A stretch of DNA of 64,000 nucleotides. Origin: Pseudonocardia alni. Its GTDB lineage: Bacteria; Actinomycetota; Actinomycetes; Mycobacteriales; Pseudonocardiaceae. Positions 46,288 through 55,737 of this stretch are shown piece by piece. The stretch spans positions 806,001-870,000 of the forward strand of contig NZ_PHUJ01000003.1 in NCBI RefSeq assembly GCF_002813375.1, in the 5' to 3' direction. The translations under genes and the position numbers were made by a program. Within the stretch, counting starts at the first letter, position 1, and every line of letters begins with the position of its first letter. The notes under the pieces are model-generated. The model was not told the DNA's origin, did not search any database, and was given only the letters and a program-made list of their open reading frames with translations.

Positions 46288-47466
46288 ATGCGAGGACGCA
46301 CCCCGACCAGCGCGCCCGCCACGGCGGGCGAGATCTTCCGGCTGGTCCGGGACGGCGTGGCCGGGACCCGGACCGAGATCGGTCGCGAGACCGGCCTGTC
46401 CCGGACCGCGGTCGCCGCGCGCGTCGACCGGCTGCTCGCCGACGGCCTGGTCACCGAGGTGGTCGGCGCCGCCGCGACCGGCGGACGGCCCGCCGCGCGC
46501 CTGGAGTTCAACGCCGCGGGCGGCACCGTGCTGGCGCTGTCGGTCGGCGTCAGCCGGTCCAAGGCCGCCGTGTGCGACCTGTCCGGCGCCGTGCTCGCCG
46601 AGGAGGTCGTGGACATCCCCGCCTCCGCCGGGCCGGAGCACCTGCTCTCCGAGGCGGTCATCCGGCTGGAGAAGCTGCTGCTCACCGCCGGGGTCGACGA
46701 CGCCACGATCCGCGGCATCGGGTTGTCGATCCCCGGCACCGTCGACGGCGCGCGCGGCTGGTCGGTGGGTGTCCCCGCGCTGCCCGGCTGGGAGCGGATC
46801 GCGCTGCCGCCGCTGCTCACCGCCCGCTTCCCCGCCCCGGTGCTGGTCGACAACGACGTGAACGTCATGGCCCTGGCCGAGCACGACGCCCACCCCGACG
46901 TCGACGACCTGCTGATGGTCAAGATCGGCTCCGGGGTCGGCGCCGGGCTCGTCTGCGGCGGGGTGCTGCAGCGCGGCGCCTGGGGCGCGGCCGGCGAGAT
47001 CGGGCACACCCCGGTCCACGACGGGCCGGGCATCGGCTGCGGCTGCGGAAACATCGACTGCCTGGAGGTGCTGGCCTCGGGCCGCGCCCTGGTGCGCGAC
47101 CTCGCCGAGTGCGGGCAACCGGTCACCGCGATCGCCGACGTCGTCGCCCTGGTCAAACAGGGCGACCCGGACGCGGTGCGGCTGGTGCGCATCGCCGGGC
47201 GCCGGCTCGGCGAGGTCCTCGCCGCCGCGGTGAACCTGGTCAACCCCGCGCTGGTCGCGATCGGCGGGGACCTGGTCGGGGCGTTCGACCCACTCGTCGC
47301 GGGCGTGCGGGAGGCGATCTACCGGCGCTCGATGGCCGCGGCCACCCAGAACCTGCGCATCGAGCCGGGACTGCTCAGCGGGCGGTCGGGCGTGATGGGC
47401 TGCGCGATCCTGGTGCTCGACGAGGTGCTCTCCCCCGGCTCCGTCGACACCGCCCTGTCGGCCTGA
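46288..47466 (+). CDS. ROK-family transcriptional regulator
   Basis: This 392-residue protein joins an N-terminal winged helix (about 10-65: AGEIFRLVRDGVAGTRTEIG, LSRTAVAARVDRLLADGLV) to a sugar-kinase-like ROK domain. The ROK part has VDNDVNVMALAEH with the catalytic-type Asp, KIGSGVGAGLVCGG, EIGHTPVHDG and the zinc motif GCGCGNIDCLEVLASG. Such NagC/XylR-type repressors sense sugars or sugar phosphates. ATG 46288 matches the winged-helix start; the frame upstream crosses the candidate operator. Divergent placement from edd-eda suggests it controls them and perhaps itself. Confidence 0.86.
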   Translation: MRGRTPTSAPATAGEIFRLVRDGVAGTRTEIGRETGLSRTAVAARVDRLLADGLVTEVVGAAATGGRPAARLEFNAAGGTVLALSVGVSRSKAAVCDLSGAVLAEEVVDIPASAGPEHLLSEAVIRLEKLLLTAGVDDATIRGIGLSIPGTVDGARGWSVGVPALPGWERIALPPLLTARFPAPVLVDNDVNVMALAEHDAHPDVDDLLMVKIGSGVGAGLVCGGVLQRGAWGAAGEIGHTPVHDGPGIGCGCGNIDCLEVLASGRALVRDLAECGQPVTAIADVVALVKQGDPDAVRLVRIAGRRLGEVLAAAVNLVNPALVAIGGDLVGAFDPLVAGVREAIYRRSMAAATQNLRIEPGLLSGRSGVMGCAILVLDEVLSPGSVDTALSA

Positions 47467-47471
47467 GCCGC

Positions 47472-48218
47472 TCAGCGGTGCGGCGCGCGGAGCAGGTCGA
47501 ACCGCATCGTGCGCGACAGCGTGAACCCCATCGCCTCGTAGAGCCGGATCGCGCCGCGGTTGTCCGCGGCCGCGTGCAGCACCGGGCGCTCGCCGCGGGC
47601 GACGATCCCGGCGGCGACGGCGTCGACCAGGCGACGGGCCAGCCCCCGGCCCCGGAACTCCGGGGCGGTGCAGACAGCGCTGATCTCGGTCGCCCCGGCG
47701 GCGCCGTCGCCGCCGATGCGCATGCGCTCCCCCGCCATCGCGACCAGCCGGCCGTCGTGGCGGACGCCGAGGTAGCGGCCCAGCTCGGCGGTGCGCGCCA
47801 GCCAGGGCCCGGGCCGGGTACGGCCGGTCAGCTCCGCCATCTCCGCCCGGTCCGACGGTCCCAGCTCGACGAGGTCGTCCGCGGCCGCACCCGGCACCGC
47901 GCCGCCGTCCATCTGCACCCCGGGGAACGCGCGCAGCAGCTCCCAGCCCGCCGGGATCCGCGGCGGCCCGGCGGCGGCGCGCACCACCACGACCTCGCTG
48001 CCCGGCGCGCAGAGCGCCGCGAGGTCGGCCCAGTCCCCGGCGCTGCCGTGCCCGTCGGCGTCGAGCGGGAGCGCCGCGAAGGGCGACACCTCCGGGTCGA
48101 AGCGCGCCGCGGCACCGCGGGTCGCGCCGAAGCCGGCCAGCCGCCCGCGCAGGGCGGAGGCCACCGGGTCGGTCAGGGCGGTGTCGAGGCGGTCGGGGGC
48201 GTCGGGCACGGCCGTCAT
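47472..48218 (-). CDS. GNAT-family N-acetyltransferase (FR47-like)
   Basis: This 248-residue protein has a C-terminal GNAT domain: ATEISAVCTAPEFRGRGLARRLV is motif A with the acetyl-CoA pyrophosphate loop RGRGLA, followed by HAAADNRGAIRLYEAMGF. The N-terminal 110 residues are less conserved. ATG 48218 is the first start after a GGGG stretch. The gene is convergent with the ROK regulator, five bases apart, and its 5' end faces galK divergently. The acceptor substrate is unknown. Confidence 0.8.
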   Translation of the reverse strand: MTAVPDAPDRLDTALTDPVASALRGRLAGFGATRGAAARFDPEVSPFAALPLDADGHGSAGDWADLAALCAPGSEVVVVRAAAGPPRIPAGWELLRAFPGVQMDGGAVPGAAADDLVELGPSDRAEMAELTGRTRPGPWLARTAELGRYLGVRHDGRLVAMAGERMRIGGDGAAGATEISAVCTAPEFRGRGLARRLVDAVAAGIVARGERPVLHAAADNRGAIRLYEAMGFTLSRTMRFDLLRAPHR

Positions 48219-48344
48219 CGTGCCCCGGCGCCCCGGCCACCCGGCGCAGGGGTCGGCTACCGTGCCCGCGCCCCCGGCCGCCACCTGCCGCGGGATCCGT
48301 CCCGACCATGCCACCGACCACGCACCAGTACGTCCGGAGCTGCC

Positions 48345-49481
48345 ATGTCCACCGTCGCCGACGCCTTCGCCACCCGTCACGGGGCGGCCCCGACCGGGGT
48401 CTGGTTCGCCCCCGGGCGGGTCAACCTGATCGGCGAGCACACCGACTACAACGACGGCTTCGTGCTGCCCTTCGCGCTGCCGCACCGGGCCGTCGTCGCC
48501 GCGGCGCCCGCGGCCGGGGGCCGCAGCCGGGTCCGGTCGGTGCAGGAGCCGGGCGCCCCGGTGGAGTTCTCCGCGGCCTCCGTGGTGCCCGGCGAGGTGC
48601 CCGGCTGGGCGGCCTACGTGGCCGGGACCTGCTGGGCGTTCCGCGAGGCCGGCTACCCGGTGGGCGAGGTGGAGCTGGAGCTGGACTCCGACGTGCCGGT
48701 CGGGGCCGGGCTGTCGTCGTCGGCGGCGGTGGAGTGCGCGGTCGGCGTCGCGCTCGCCGGGCTCGCCGGGGCCGACGTCGACCCGACCACGCTGGCCCGG
48801 ATCGCGCGGCGCGCGGAGAACGAGTTCGTCGGCGCCCCCACGGGCGGCATGGACCAGATGGCCTCGATGCACGGGCGCGCCGGCCGGCTGGTGTTCCTCG
48901 ACACCCGCGGCGACACCGTCGAGCTGGTCCCCTTCGACCTGCCGGCGCACGACCTGGAGCTGCTGGTCGTCGACACCCGGGCGCCGCACGCGCACGCCTC
49001 GGGCGAGTACGGCGCCCGGCGCGCCGACTGCGAGGCCGCGGCCGCCGCCCTCGGCGTCCCGGCCCTGCGGGACGCGGGCCCGGACGACCTGCCCCGGATC
49101 GCCGACGAGCGGATCCGGCGCCGGGCCCGGCACATCGTGACCGAGAACGCCCGGGTCGTCGAGACCGTGCGGCTGCTGTCGGGCGGCGCGGACCCGCGGG
49201 CGATCGGGCCGCTGCTCGACGCCTCGCACACCTCGATGCGCGACGACTTCGAGATCACCGTCCCGCACGTCGACGTGGCCGTCGAGGCGGCCCGCGACGG
49301 CGGCGCGACCGGGGCGCGGATGACCGGCGGCGGCTTCGGCGGCTGCGTGATCGCGCTGGTCGAGGCCGACGGGACGGCCGCGGTCACCGCCTCGGTGCGG
49401 GAGGCCTTCGCGCAGCGCGGCTGGGCCGAGCCGGTCGTGTTCCCGGGCACGCCGTCGGACGGGGCGGGCCGGCTGGCCTGA
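48345..49481 (+). CDS. galK: Galactokinase
   Basis: This 378-residue GHMP kinase has the galactokinase signature [20 protein letters not shown], the ATP loop [28 protein letters not shown] with the catalytic Asp region, and the C-terminal motif [12 protein letters not shown]. It phosphorylates galactose at C1 in the cytoplasm. GGAG lies five bases before ATG 48345. galT and galE are not in the window. It is followed 116 bases later by zwf, with a short TTCCGC/GCGGAA inverted repeat between them. Confidence 0.92.
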   Translation: MSTVADAFATRHGAAPTGVWFAPGRVNLIGEHTDYNDGFVLPFALPHRAVVAAAPAAGGRSRVRSVQEPGAPVEFSAASVVPGEVPGWAAYVAGTCWAFREAGYPVGEVELELDSDVPVGAGLSSSAAVECAVGVALAGLAGADVDPTTLARIARRAENEFVGAPTGGMDQMASMHGRAGRLVFLDTRGDTVELVPFDLPAHDLELLVVDTRAPHAHASGEYGARRADCEAAAAALGVPALRDAGPDDLPRIADERIRRRARHIVTENARVVETVRLLSGGADPRAIGPLLDASHTSMRDDFEITVPHVDVAVEAARDGGATGARMTGGGFGGCVIALVEADGTAAVTASVREAFAQRGWAEPVVFPGTPSDGAGRLA

Positions 49482-49597
49482 CCGAGGCCCTTCCGCCTTT
49501 CGCGAGCGGAACGGAATCGGTACAGTACGGAAGTGCCCGTCACGCGGGCCCTGGCACCGCTCGACCCGCACCCGTTCGCTTACCGAGGAGACGGCTC

Positions 49598-51115
49598 GTG
49601 CCGCACCCCCTTCCCGTCATGGACCCCGCCGACGTCGTCGTGTTCGGCGGCACCGGCGATCTCGCGATGCGCAAGCTGCTGCCCGCGCTCTACCTCCGCG
49701 ACCGCGACGGCCAGCTCGCCGACGACACCCGCATCGTCGCCGTGTCCCGATCCGGGCTCGACGACCCCGGCTACCGCGACAAGGTCGACTCCGAGCTGCG
49801 GCGCACCGCGCCGCGCTGGGCCGGCCCCGACGCCTGCGCCGACGACGCGCAGCACCACCGCTTCCTGGACCGGCTGCACCACGTGACCCTCGACGTCGCC
49901 GACGACGACTGGTCGCTGCTGTCGGAGCTGATCGGGGCACCCTCCCCGAGGCGCACCCGGGTGCTCTACCTCGCCTCCGCCCCGCAGCTGTTCGGGCGGA
50001 TCTGCGTCGGCAGCGCGGCCGCCGGCATCGTCGACGACCGCACCCGCGTCGTGCTGGAGAAGCCGCTGGGCACCGACCTGGCCTCGGCGCAGGCGATCAA
50101 CGACGAGGTCGGCTCGGTCTTCGCCGAGGAGCAGATCTACCGGATCGACCACTACCTCGGGAAGGAGACGGTGCAGAACCTGCTGGTCCTGCGCTTCGGC
50201 AACTCCCTGTTCGAGCCGCTGTGGAACGCCTCGCAGATCGACCACGTGCAGATCACCGTCGCCGAGTCGATCGGCGTCGGGAACCGCGCCGACTACTACG
50301 ACGGCTCCGGCGCGCTGCGCGACATGGTGCAGAACCACCTGCTGCAGCTGCTGTGCCTGGTCGCGATGGAGCCGCCGGCCAAGATCGACGGCGAGGGCGT
50401 GCGCGACGAGAAGCTCAAGGTCCTGCAGTCGCTGCGGCCGCTCGACGGCCCGGACGTCGTACGCGACACCGTGCGCGGGCAGTACGCCGAGGGCCTCGTC
50501 GACGGCACCGCCGTGCCCGGCTACGCCACCGAGCTGGCCGAGTCCCGCGCCGGGACCCCGCGGGAGCGGGAGCGGTCCTCCACCGAGACCTTCGTGGCGC
50601 TGCGCGCCGAGGTCGCCAACTGGCGCTGGGCCGGGGTGCCGTTCTACCTGCGCACCGGCAAGCGACTGGCGACGCACGCGTCGGAGATCGTGGTGCAGTT
50701 CAAGCCGGTCCCGCACTCGATCTTCCCGGCGTTCGGCGAGGAGATCCCGGCCAACCGGCTCGTCCTGCGGCTGCAGCCCGACGAGGGCGTCCGCCTGCAC
50801 ATGACGGCCAAGCAGCCCGGCCCCGGCGGCATCCGCCCGATCCCGGCGCCGCTGGACCTGAGCTTCGCCCGCACCTTCGGCGACCGGCTGCCCGACGCCT
50901 ACGAGCGGCTGCTCATGGACGTGCTGCGCGGCAACCCGACGCTGTTCATGCGCCGCGACGAGATCGAGGCCGCGTGGCGCTGGGCCGAGCCGATCCTGCG
51001 GACCTGGGAGGCCACCGACCAGCGGCCCCGCCCCTACTCCGCGGGCAGTCACGGCCCGGCCTCGGCCACCGCGCTGATCGAGCGCGACGGCCGGGCCTGG
51101 CACGAGGACTACTGA
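49598..51115 (+). CDS. zwf: Glucose-6-phosphate 1-dehydrogenase
   Basis: This 505-residue enzyme oxidises glucose 6-phosphate to 6-phosphogluconolactone. It has the coenzyme fold [20 protein letters not shown], the active-site [19 protein letters not shown] and [21 protein letters not shown] 49598 has GAGGAG seven bases upstream; the ATG at 49619 would cut into the usual N-terminus less well placed for a ribosome. With edd and eda 4-6 kb away it supplies the Entner-Doudoroff route; a 6-phosphogluconolactonase gene is not seen here. The 3' end is seven bases from the convergent cutinase gene. Confidence 0.93.
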   Translation: MPHPLPVMDPADVVVFGGTGDLAMRKLLPALYLRDRDGQLADDTRIVAVSRSGLDDPGYRDKVDSELRRTAPRWAGPDACADDAQHHRFLDRLHHVTLDVADDDWSLLSELIGAPSPRRTRVLYLASAPQLFGRICVGSAAAGIVDDRTRVVLEKPLGTDLASAQAINDEVGSVFAEEQIYRIDHYLGKETVQNLLVLRFGNSLFEPLWNASQIDHVQITVAESIGVGNRADYYDGSGALRDMVQNHLLQLLCLVAMEPPAKIDGEGVRDEKLKVLQSLRPLDGPDVVRDTVRGQYAEGLVDGTAVPGYATELAESRAGTPRERERSSTETFVALRAEVANWRWAGVPFYLRTGKRLATHASEIVVQFKPVPHSIFPAFGEEIPANRLVLRLQPDEGVRLHMTAKQPGPGGIRPIPAPLDLSFARTFGDRLPDAYERLLMDVLRGNPTLFMRRDEIEAAWRWAEPILRTWEATDQRPRPYSAGSHGPASATALIERDGRAWHEDY

Positions 51116-51122
51116 GCCGGGT

Positions 51123-51800
51123 TCAGCCCCCGATCCGCCCCAGGGCGAACGTGGTGGCGGCGGTCCGGTCGCTCGCGTAGCGGTAGTGGCCGCCGCCGCT
51201 CGCCCCGCGCTGGCAGAAGTTGTCGGTGGCGTTGCAGTAGGAGCGGATCGACGAGGCGTAGGCCGACAGCGCGCCGCGGGAGCGCGGGAACACGCCGTTG
51301 CGGGCCGCGGAGTAGCTGCCGGTGTTGTAGCTCTCACGGCCGTTGAACGTCGGGTCGCCGAACAGCACCACCGCCGGGATGCGGTCGGCTCCGGGGACGC
51401 CACCGCCGGCCAGGGTGTCCCCGACGACCTGGGCGCCCTGCGGGTACCCGATCAGCACGAACCGGGTGGACGGGCACTGCGACGACGTCGACGACAGGCG
51501 GCTGCGCAGCGCGGACACCCCCTGGCGCACGCTGCTCGCGTAGTTGCTCAGCGTCGCCGGGTAGACCAGGTCATGGGTCCGGACGGTCTGCGTCGACCGT
51601 GACCGGATCGACGACGCCAGCGGACCGGCGATGCTGCCGCCGCCCTGGGCCTCGGTGCTGCCGCGTACGGCGATCGTCTCGATCTGTGGGCACCCGCTCG
51701 GCGGGGCGGGTGCGGCGCCCGCCGTGGGGGCGGCGACGACGCCCGCCAGCGCGATGCCGGCCACGGCCGCGATCACGGTGACGACACTCCCGATGTGCAC
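51123..51800 (-). CDS. Secreted cutinase-family protein lacking the catalytic serine
   Basis: This 225-residue protein starts with a clear Sec signal (hydrophobic [19 protein letters not shown], then AGAAPAPP) and is exported. The cutinase fold is recognisable: [15 protein letters not shown], the nucleophile-elbow region [17 protein letters not shown], the disulfide/Asp segment [10 protein letters not shown] and the catalytic His in GGHYRYAS. The elbow reads GYPQG instead of GYSQG; codon CCG at the nucleophile position differs from TCG by one base. Asp, His and cysteines remain. It may be a non-catalytic binding protein or a recent loss. AGGAAGGGG precedes GTG 51800 and fixes the start. Confidence 0.84.
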   Translation of the reverse strand: MHIGSVVTVIAAVAGIALAGVVAAPTAGAAPAPPSGCPQIETIAVRGSTEAQGGGSIAGPLASSIRSRSTQTVRTHDLVYPATLSNYASSVRQGVSALRSRLSSTSSQCPSTRFVLIGYPQGAQVVGDTLAGGGVPGADRIPAVVLFGDPTFNGRESYNTGSYSAARNGVFPRSRGALSAYASSIRSYCNATDNFCQRGASGGGHYRYASDRTAATTFALGRIGG

Positions 51801-51933
51801 GGCTTTCCCCTTCCTACACGGATCCGATCCACCGATCGGGCGTATCAAGTGGGCCATGCGCAGACGCATCGGATGATCTTTGCGCGCCGAGATCCCGGCT
51901 TCGCGCGGCGAGCGGAGGGCGAACGGTCGGGCC

Positions 51934-52677
51934 TCAGCTCCGGCAGCGGTCCGAGCTGTAGAGGTGCGAGTCCGGGAAGTGCCGGGCCGCCAGCGCCTCC
52001 CCGACGATGATCACGGCGGTGCGCTGGATCCCGGCCTCGTCGACGGCCTTGGGCATCTGCTCCAGGGTCCCGCGCAGCACGATCTCGTGTGCACGCGACG
52101 CGTGTGCCACCACCGCGGCCGGGCAGTCGCCGCCGTAGGAGGGGGCCAGGGCGTCGACGACCTCGGCGATCCGGTGCACGGCCAGGTGCAGCACCACGGT
52201 GCCGCCGGCGGCGCCCAGCTTGTCGAGTCCCTCGTTCTCCGGCATCGGGGTCGCGCGCGCGGCGATCCGGGTGAGGGTGACGGTCTGGGCGACCGTGGGG
52301 ACGGTGAGCTCGCGGCCCAGCGCCGCGGCCGCCGCCGCGTAGGCGGGGACTCCGGGGCACACGTCGTAGGGCACGCCCTCGGTCTCCAGGCGGCGCATCT
52401 GCTCGGCCATCGCCGAGAACACCGACGGGTCCCCCGAGGCGAGGCGGGCGACGTCGAGCCCGTGCCGGTGCGCGCGCACCATCTCGTCGAGAATCTCGTC
52501 GAGGGTCATCAGCGCGGTGTCGACGGTGCGAGCGCCGGGCGGGCAGATCTCCAGCATCTCCGGCGGCACCAGGCTGCCCGCGTAGAGGCAGACCGGCGCG
52601 GCCGCGATGAGGTCGCGGGCCCGCAGCGTCAGCAGGTCGACCGCACCGGGTCCGGCCCCGATGAAGTGCACCGTCAC
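51934..52677 (-). CDS. cobM: Precorrin-4 C11-methyltransferase
   Basis: This 247-residue SAM-dependent tetrapyrrole methylase begins VHFIGAGPGAVDLLTLRA and has YAGSLVPPEML, RLASGDPSVFSAMAEQM and GRELTVPTVAQTVTLTR, all characteristic of CobM/CbiF. It methylates C11 of precorrin-4 in cobalamin synthesis. GTG 52677 lies 10 bases after the cobL stop, and its ribosome-binding site (GAGG) overlaps that stop. It is the last of three minus-strand cobalamin genes. Confidence 0.92.
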   Translation of the reverse strand: MTVHFIGAGPGAVDLLTLRARDLIAAAPVCLYAGSLVPPEMLEICPPGARTVDTALMTLDEILDEMVRAHRHGLDVARLASGDPSVFSAMAEQMRRLETEGVPYDVCPGVPAYAAAAAALGRELTVPTVAQTVTLTRIAARATPMPENEGLDKLGAAGGTVVLHLAVHRIAEVVDALAPSYGGDCPAAVVAHASRAHEIVLRGTLEQMPKAVDEAGIQRTAVIIVGEALAARHFPDSHLYSSDRCRS

Positions 52678-52687
52678 AGCTCGGTCC

Positions 52688-53899
52688 TCACAGAACGTTC
52701 CTCCAGCTCCACAGGGTCACGGGCATGGCGGGGCGCCATCCGTGGAAGCCGCCGACGGGGACGGCGCGGGCGACCTGCACCCGTACGAGGTCCCCGCCGT
52801 GTGCGGCGTGGGCGGCGGCCAGGGCCGCCTCGGTCTGGACGGTGACCGCGTTGGCGACCAGGCGACCGCCCGGGCCCAGCGCGGCCAGGCAGGCGTCGAG
52901 GACGCCCTCGCGGGTCAGCCCGCCGCCGACGAACACGACGTCGGGCCGTTCCAGCCCGGCCAGTACGTCCGGCGCGGGACCGGTCACCACCCGCAGGCCG
53001 GGGACACCGAGCGCCGCGGCGTTGGCGGCGACCCGGTCGGCGCGCTCGGGGCGGGTCTCGACGGCGATCGCGCGGCACCGCGGGTGCGCCCGCATCCACT
53101 CGATGCCGATCGACCCGGACCCGGCGCCGATGTCCCACAGCAGCTCCCCCGCGCGGGGCGCGAGGTGGGCGAGGGTGACGGCGCGGACCTCGCGCTTGGT
53201 GAGCTGACCGTCGTGGTCGTAGGTGTCGTCGGGCAGGCCGGGCGTCTCCCCCGGCGGGACGAGCCCGGTGTCGGGGACGCACTCGAGCGCGACGACGTTC
53301 AGCGCGTCCGCCTCGCCCCGCCAGGCCGCGGCGGTGGCGGACACCCGGCGCTCGTCGGGCGCGCCGAGCCGCTCCAGCACCGTCATCCGCGAGTCGCCCC
53401 ATCCGGCGCCGGCGAGCAGCCCGGCGATCTCGGCGGGTGACCCGGCTCCGGCCGAGAGCACGACCAGCCGGGCGCCCGGGGCCAGCGCCCGGCGCAGCGC
53501 GTCGAGCGGGCGGCCGACGACGCTCAGCACCGCCACGTGCTCCGAACCCCAGCCCAGCCGGGCGCAGGCCAGCGCCACCGAGGACGGGTGGGTCAGCACC
53601 CGCAGCCGGTCCGGCCCGGCGACGCGGGCGAGCGTGGCGCCGATCCCGAAGAACATCGGGTCGCCGGAGGCGAGCACCGCGACGCGCCGGTCGGCGAGGG
53701 AGTCGAGGATCCCCGGCAACGCCGGGACCAGCGGCGACGGCCACGCCCACCGCTCCCCCGCCACGTCGGCGGGCAGCAGGTCGAGCTGGCGGGACCCGCC
53801 GAGCAGCACCTCGGCGTCGCGCAGCGCGTCGCGGTGGGTCTCCGGCAGCCCGGCCCAGCCGTCGGCGCCGATCCCGACGACGGTGAGCGGGTCACCCAC
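52688..53899 (-). CDS. cobL: Precorrin-6Y C5,15-methyltransferase (decarboxylating), CbiE-CbiT fusion
   Basis: This 403-residue protein has an N-terminal tetrapyrrole methylase half (CbiE: LTVVGIGADGWAGLP, VAVLASGDPMFFGIGATLAR) and a C-terminal class I methyltransferase half (CbiT: LTKREVRAVTLAHLAP, WDIGAGSGSIGIEWM). CobL methylates C5 and C15 of precorrin-6Y and removes the acetate carboxyl. GTG 53899 overlaps the bluB-cobT stop by eight bases, so the two are coupled. This is the usual CobL fusion of aerobic-pathway organisms. Confidence 0.92.
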   Translation of the reverse strand: MGDPLTVVGIGADGWAGLPETHRDALRDAEVLLGGSRQLDLLPADVAGERWAWPSPLVPALPGILDSLADRRVAVLASGDPMFFGIGATLARVAGPDRLRVLTHPSSVALACARLGWGSEHVAVLSVVGRPLDALRRALAPGARLVVLSAGAGSPAEIAGLLAGAGWGDSRMTVLERLGAPDERRVSATAAAWRGEADALNVVALECVPDTGLVPPGETPGLPDDTYDHDGQLTKREVRAVTLAHLAPRAGELLWDIGAGSGSIGIEWMRAHPRCRAIAVETRPERADRVAANAAALGVPGLRVVTGPAPDVLAGLERPDVVFVGGGLTREGVLDACLAALGPGGRLVANAVTVQTEAALAAAHAAHGGDLVRVQVARAVPVGGFHGWRPAMPVTLWSWRNVL

Positions 53900-55610
53900 C
53901 GGTCTTGTCCGTGACCCCGGCGGCGTCGAAGGTGGCGACGTCGGCCATCGCCCGCGCCGCGCCCTGCAGCACCGGCAGCGCGAGCAGCGCGCCGGTGCCC
54001 TCGCCGAGGCGCATGTCGAGCTCCAGCAGCGGCGCGAGGCCGAGGTGGTCCAGAGCGAGCGCGCCGCCCGGCTCGGCGGAGCGGTGCCCGCCCAGGCAGT
54101 AGCCGACGACGTCCGGCGCGAACGCGGCGGCGACCAGGGCGGCGGAGCCGGCGATGACGCCGTCGAGCACCACCGGGACGCGCAGCGCGGCGGCGCCCAG
54201 GACGAACCCGGCCAGCCCCGCGTGCTCCAGCCCGCCGACGGCGGTGAGCACCCCGAGCGGGTCGGCCGGGTCGGGCCGGTGCAGCTCCAGGGCGCGGCGC
54301 ACGACGTCGGCCTTGCGGGCCAGGGTCTCGTCGTCGACGCCGGTGCCGCGCCCGGTCGCGACGGCCGGGTCGGCGCCGGTGAACGCGCACACCAGCGCGG
54401 CCGCGGCGGTGGTGTTGGCGATGCCCATGTCCCCGGTGAGCAGGCAGCGGTTCCCGGCGGCGACCAGGTCGCGGGCGACCTCGATGCCGTGCTCGAGCGC
54501 GGCGCGGGCCTGCTCGCGGGTCATGGCCGGGCCGGTGGTCATGTCGGCGGTGCCGCGGGCGACCTTGCGGGGCAGCAGGCCGGGCACCGGATCGAGCCCG
54601 GCGGCCACCCCGACGTCGACGACGAGGACCTCCGCCCCGAGCTGGCGGGCGAACGCGTTCACCACCGCACCGCCCGCGGTGAAGTTCGCGACCATCTGTG
54701 CGGTGACCTCCTGCGGCCACGGGGTGACGCCCTGGGCGTGCACGCCGTGGTCGCCGGCGAAGATCGCGACCGCGGCCGGGGACGGCACCGGCGGCACTTC
54801 GGCCCCGGCGATCCCGGCGAGCGCGACGGCCACGTCCTCCACCCGGCCGAGCGCGCCACGCGGCTTGGTCATCCGGTCGAGCCGGTCGCGGGCCGCGGCC
54901 AGGGCGACCCCGTCGACCGGCGCGACGGCGTCCACGGTGGACTCCAGCAGGGCGGTGGGCGCGGCGCCGGGCAGCCCGCGGGCGCCCCAGGTGTCCTGGT
55001 GCACCGCCCAGTCCAGCGGGCGCCGCCGGGCCCAGCCGTGCTGTTCCAGCTCGGGCCGGTCGGGGAAGGCGTCGACATGGCCGACGCACAGGTAGGCGAC
55101 GACCTCGACGTGCGCGGGCAGCCCGAGCAGCGCGCCGAGCTCGGTGAGGCCGTCGTCGCCGAAGAACGACACCCAGCCGACCCCGAGGCCCTCGGCGCGG
55201 CCGGCCAGCCACAGGTTCTGCACCGCGAGGGCGGCGGAGTACGGACCCATCTCGGGGCGTTCGTGGCGGCCGAGGGTGTGCCGGCCGCCGCGGGTGGCGT
55301 CGGCGGTCACGACGACGTTCAGCGGGGTCTCGCGGATCGCCTCCACCCGGATCGCGCGCAGCGCCTCGGCGCGGGCGGCGGGCAGCGACGCGGCGTAGCG
55401 GTCGCGCTGGGCGGAGACGAGGGCGTGCACGCGCTCGCGGACGCCCGCGTCGCGGACCAGGACGAAGTCCCAGGGCTGGGAGAACCCGACGCTCGGGGCG
55501 GCGTGCGCGGCCTGCAGGACGCGGGTGAGGACCTCGTCGTCGACCGGGTCGGGCCGGAAGCCGGTGCGGACGTCGCGGCGGGAGTGCAGGACGTCGTAGA
55601 AGTCCGTCAC
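53892..55610 (-). CDS. BluB-CobT fusion: 5,6-dimethylbenzimidazole synthase and nicotinate-nucleotide-DMB phosphoribosyltransferase
   Basis: This 572-residue protein joins two cobalamin enzymes. Residues 1-210 are BluB (SRRDVRTGFRPDPV, AAPSVGFSQPWDFVLV, LAVQNLWLAGRAEGLGVGWVSF), which makes the lower ligand DMB from FMNH2 and oxygen. Residues from about 225 are CobT (MTKPRGALGRVEDVAVALAG, FAGDHGVHAQGVTPWPQEV, GDMGIANTTAAAALV, DMRLGEGTGALLALP with the catalytic Glu), which attaches DMB to phosphoribose. The fusion would pass DMB straight to CobT. AGGAGG lies nine bases before GTG 55610. No stop or frameshift is seen at the junction. It is the first gene of the bluBcobT-cobL-cobM operon; no B12 riboswitch was recognised upstream. 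Confidence 0.9.
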   Translation of the reverse strand: MTDFYDVLHSRRDVRTGFRPDPVDDEVLTRVLQAAHAAPSVGFSQPWDFVLVRDAGVRERVHALVSAQRDRYAASLPAARAEALRAIRVEAIRETPLNVVVTADATRGGRHTLGRHERPEMGPYSAALAVQNLWLAGRAEGLGVGWVSFFGDDGLTELGALLGLPAHVEVVAYLCVGHVDAFPDRPELEQHGWARRRPLDWAVHQDTWGARGLPGAAPTALLESTVDAVAPVDGVALAAARDRLDRMTKPRGALGRVEDVAVALAGIAGAEVPPVPSPAAVAIFAGDHGVHAQGVTPWPQEVTAQMVANFTAGGAVVNAFARQLGAEVLVVDVGVAAGLDPVPGLLPRKVARGTADMTTGPAMTREQARAALEHGIEVARDLVAAGNRCLLTGDMGIANTTAAAALVCAFTGADPAVATGRGTGVDDETLARKADVVRRALELHRPDPADPLGVLTAVGGLEHAGLAGFVLGAAALRVPVVLDGVIAGSAALVAAAFAPDVVGYCLGGHRSAEPGGALALDHLGLAPLLELDMRLGEGTGALLALPVLQGAARAMADVATFDAAGVTDKTGG

Positions 55611-55737
55611 GTCGGCATTCCTCCTGCGGTACACGGCTCGGCGACGGATGAGACGACCACACGTCCGTAGAGGTGGTCAACTGTCCCTTCGGGTCGGTCG
55701 GGCACCTCACATGCCGGATGGGGCATGCTCGACGACC

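Noticed and set aside
54154..55095. Plus-strand frame opposite bluB-cobT
   Set aside because: It is a Ser/Thr/Ala-rich antisense shadow of a well-supported cobalamin gene.
55611..55737. Cobalamin riboswitch upstream of bluB-cobT
   Set aside because: I looked for the conserved B12-box and its core sequences and found none; the gap of 127 bases is also short for this riboswitch.
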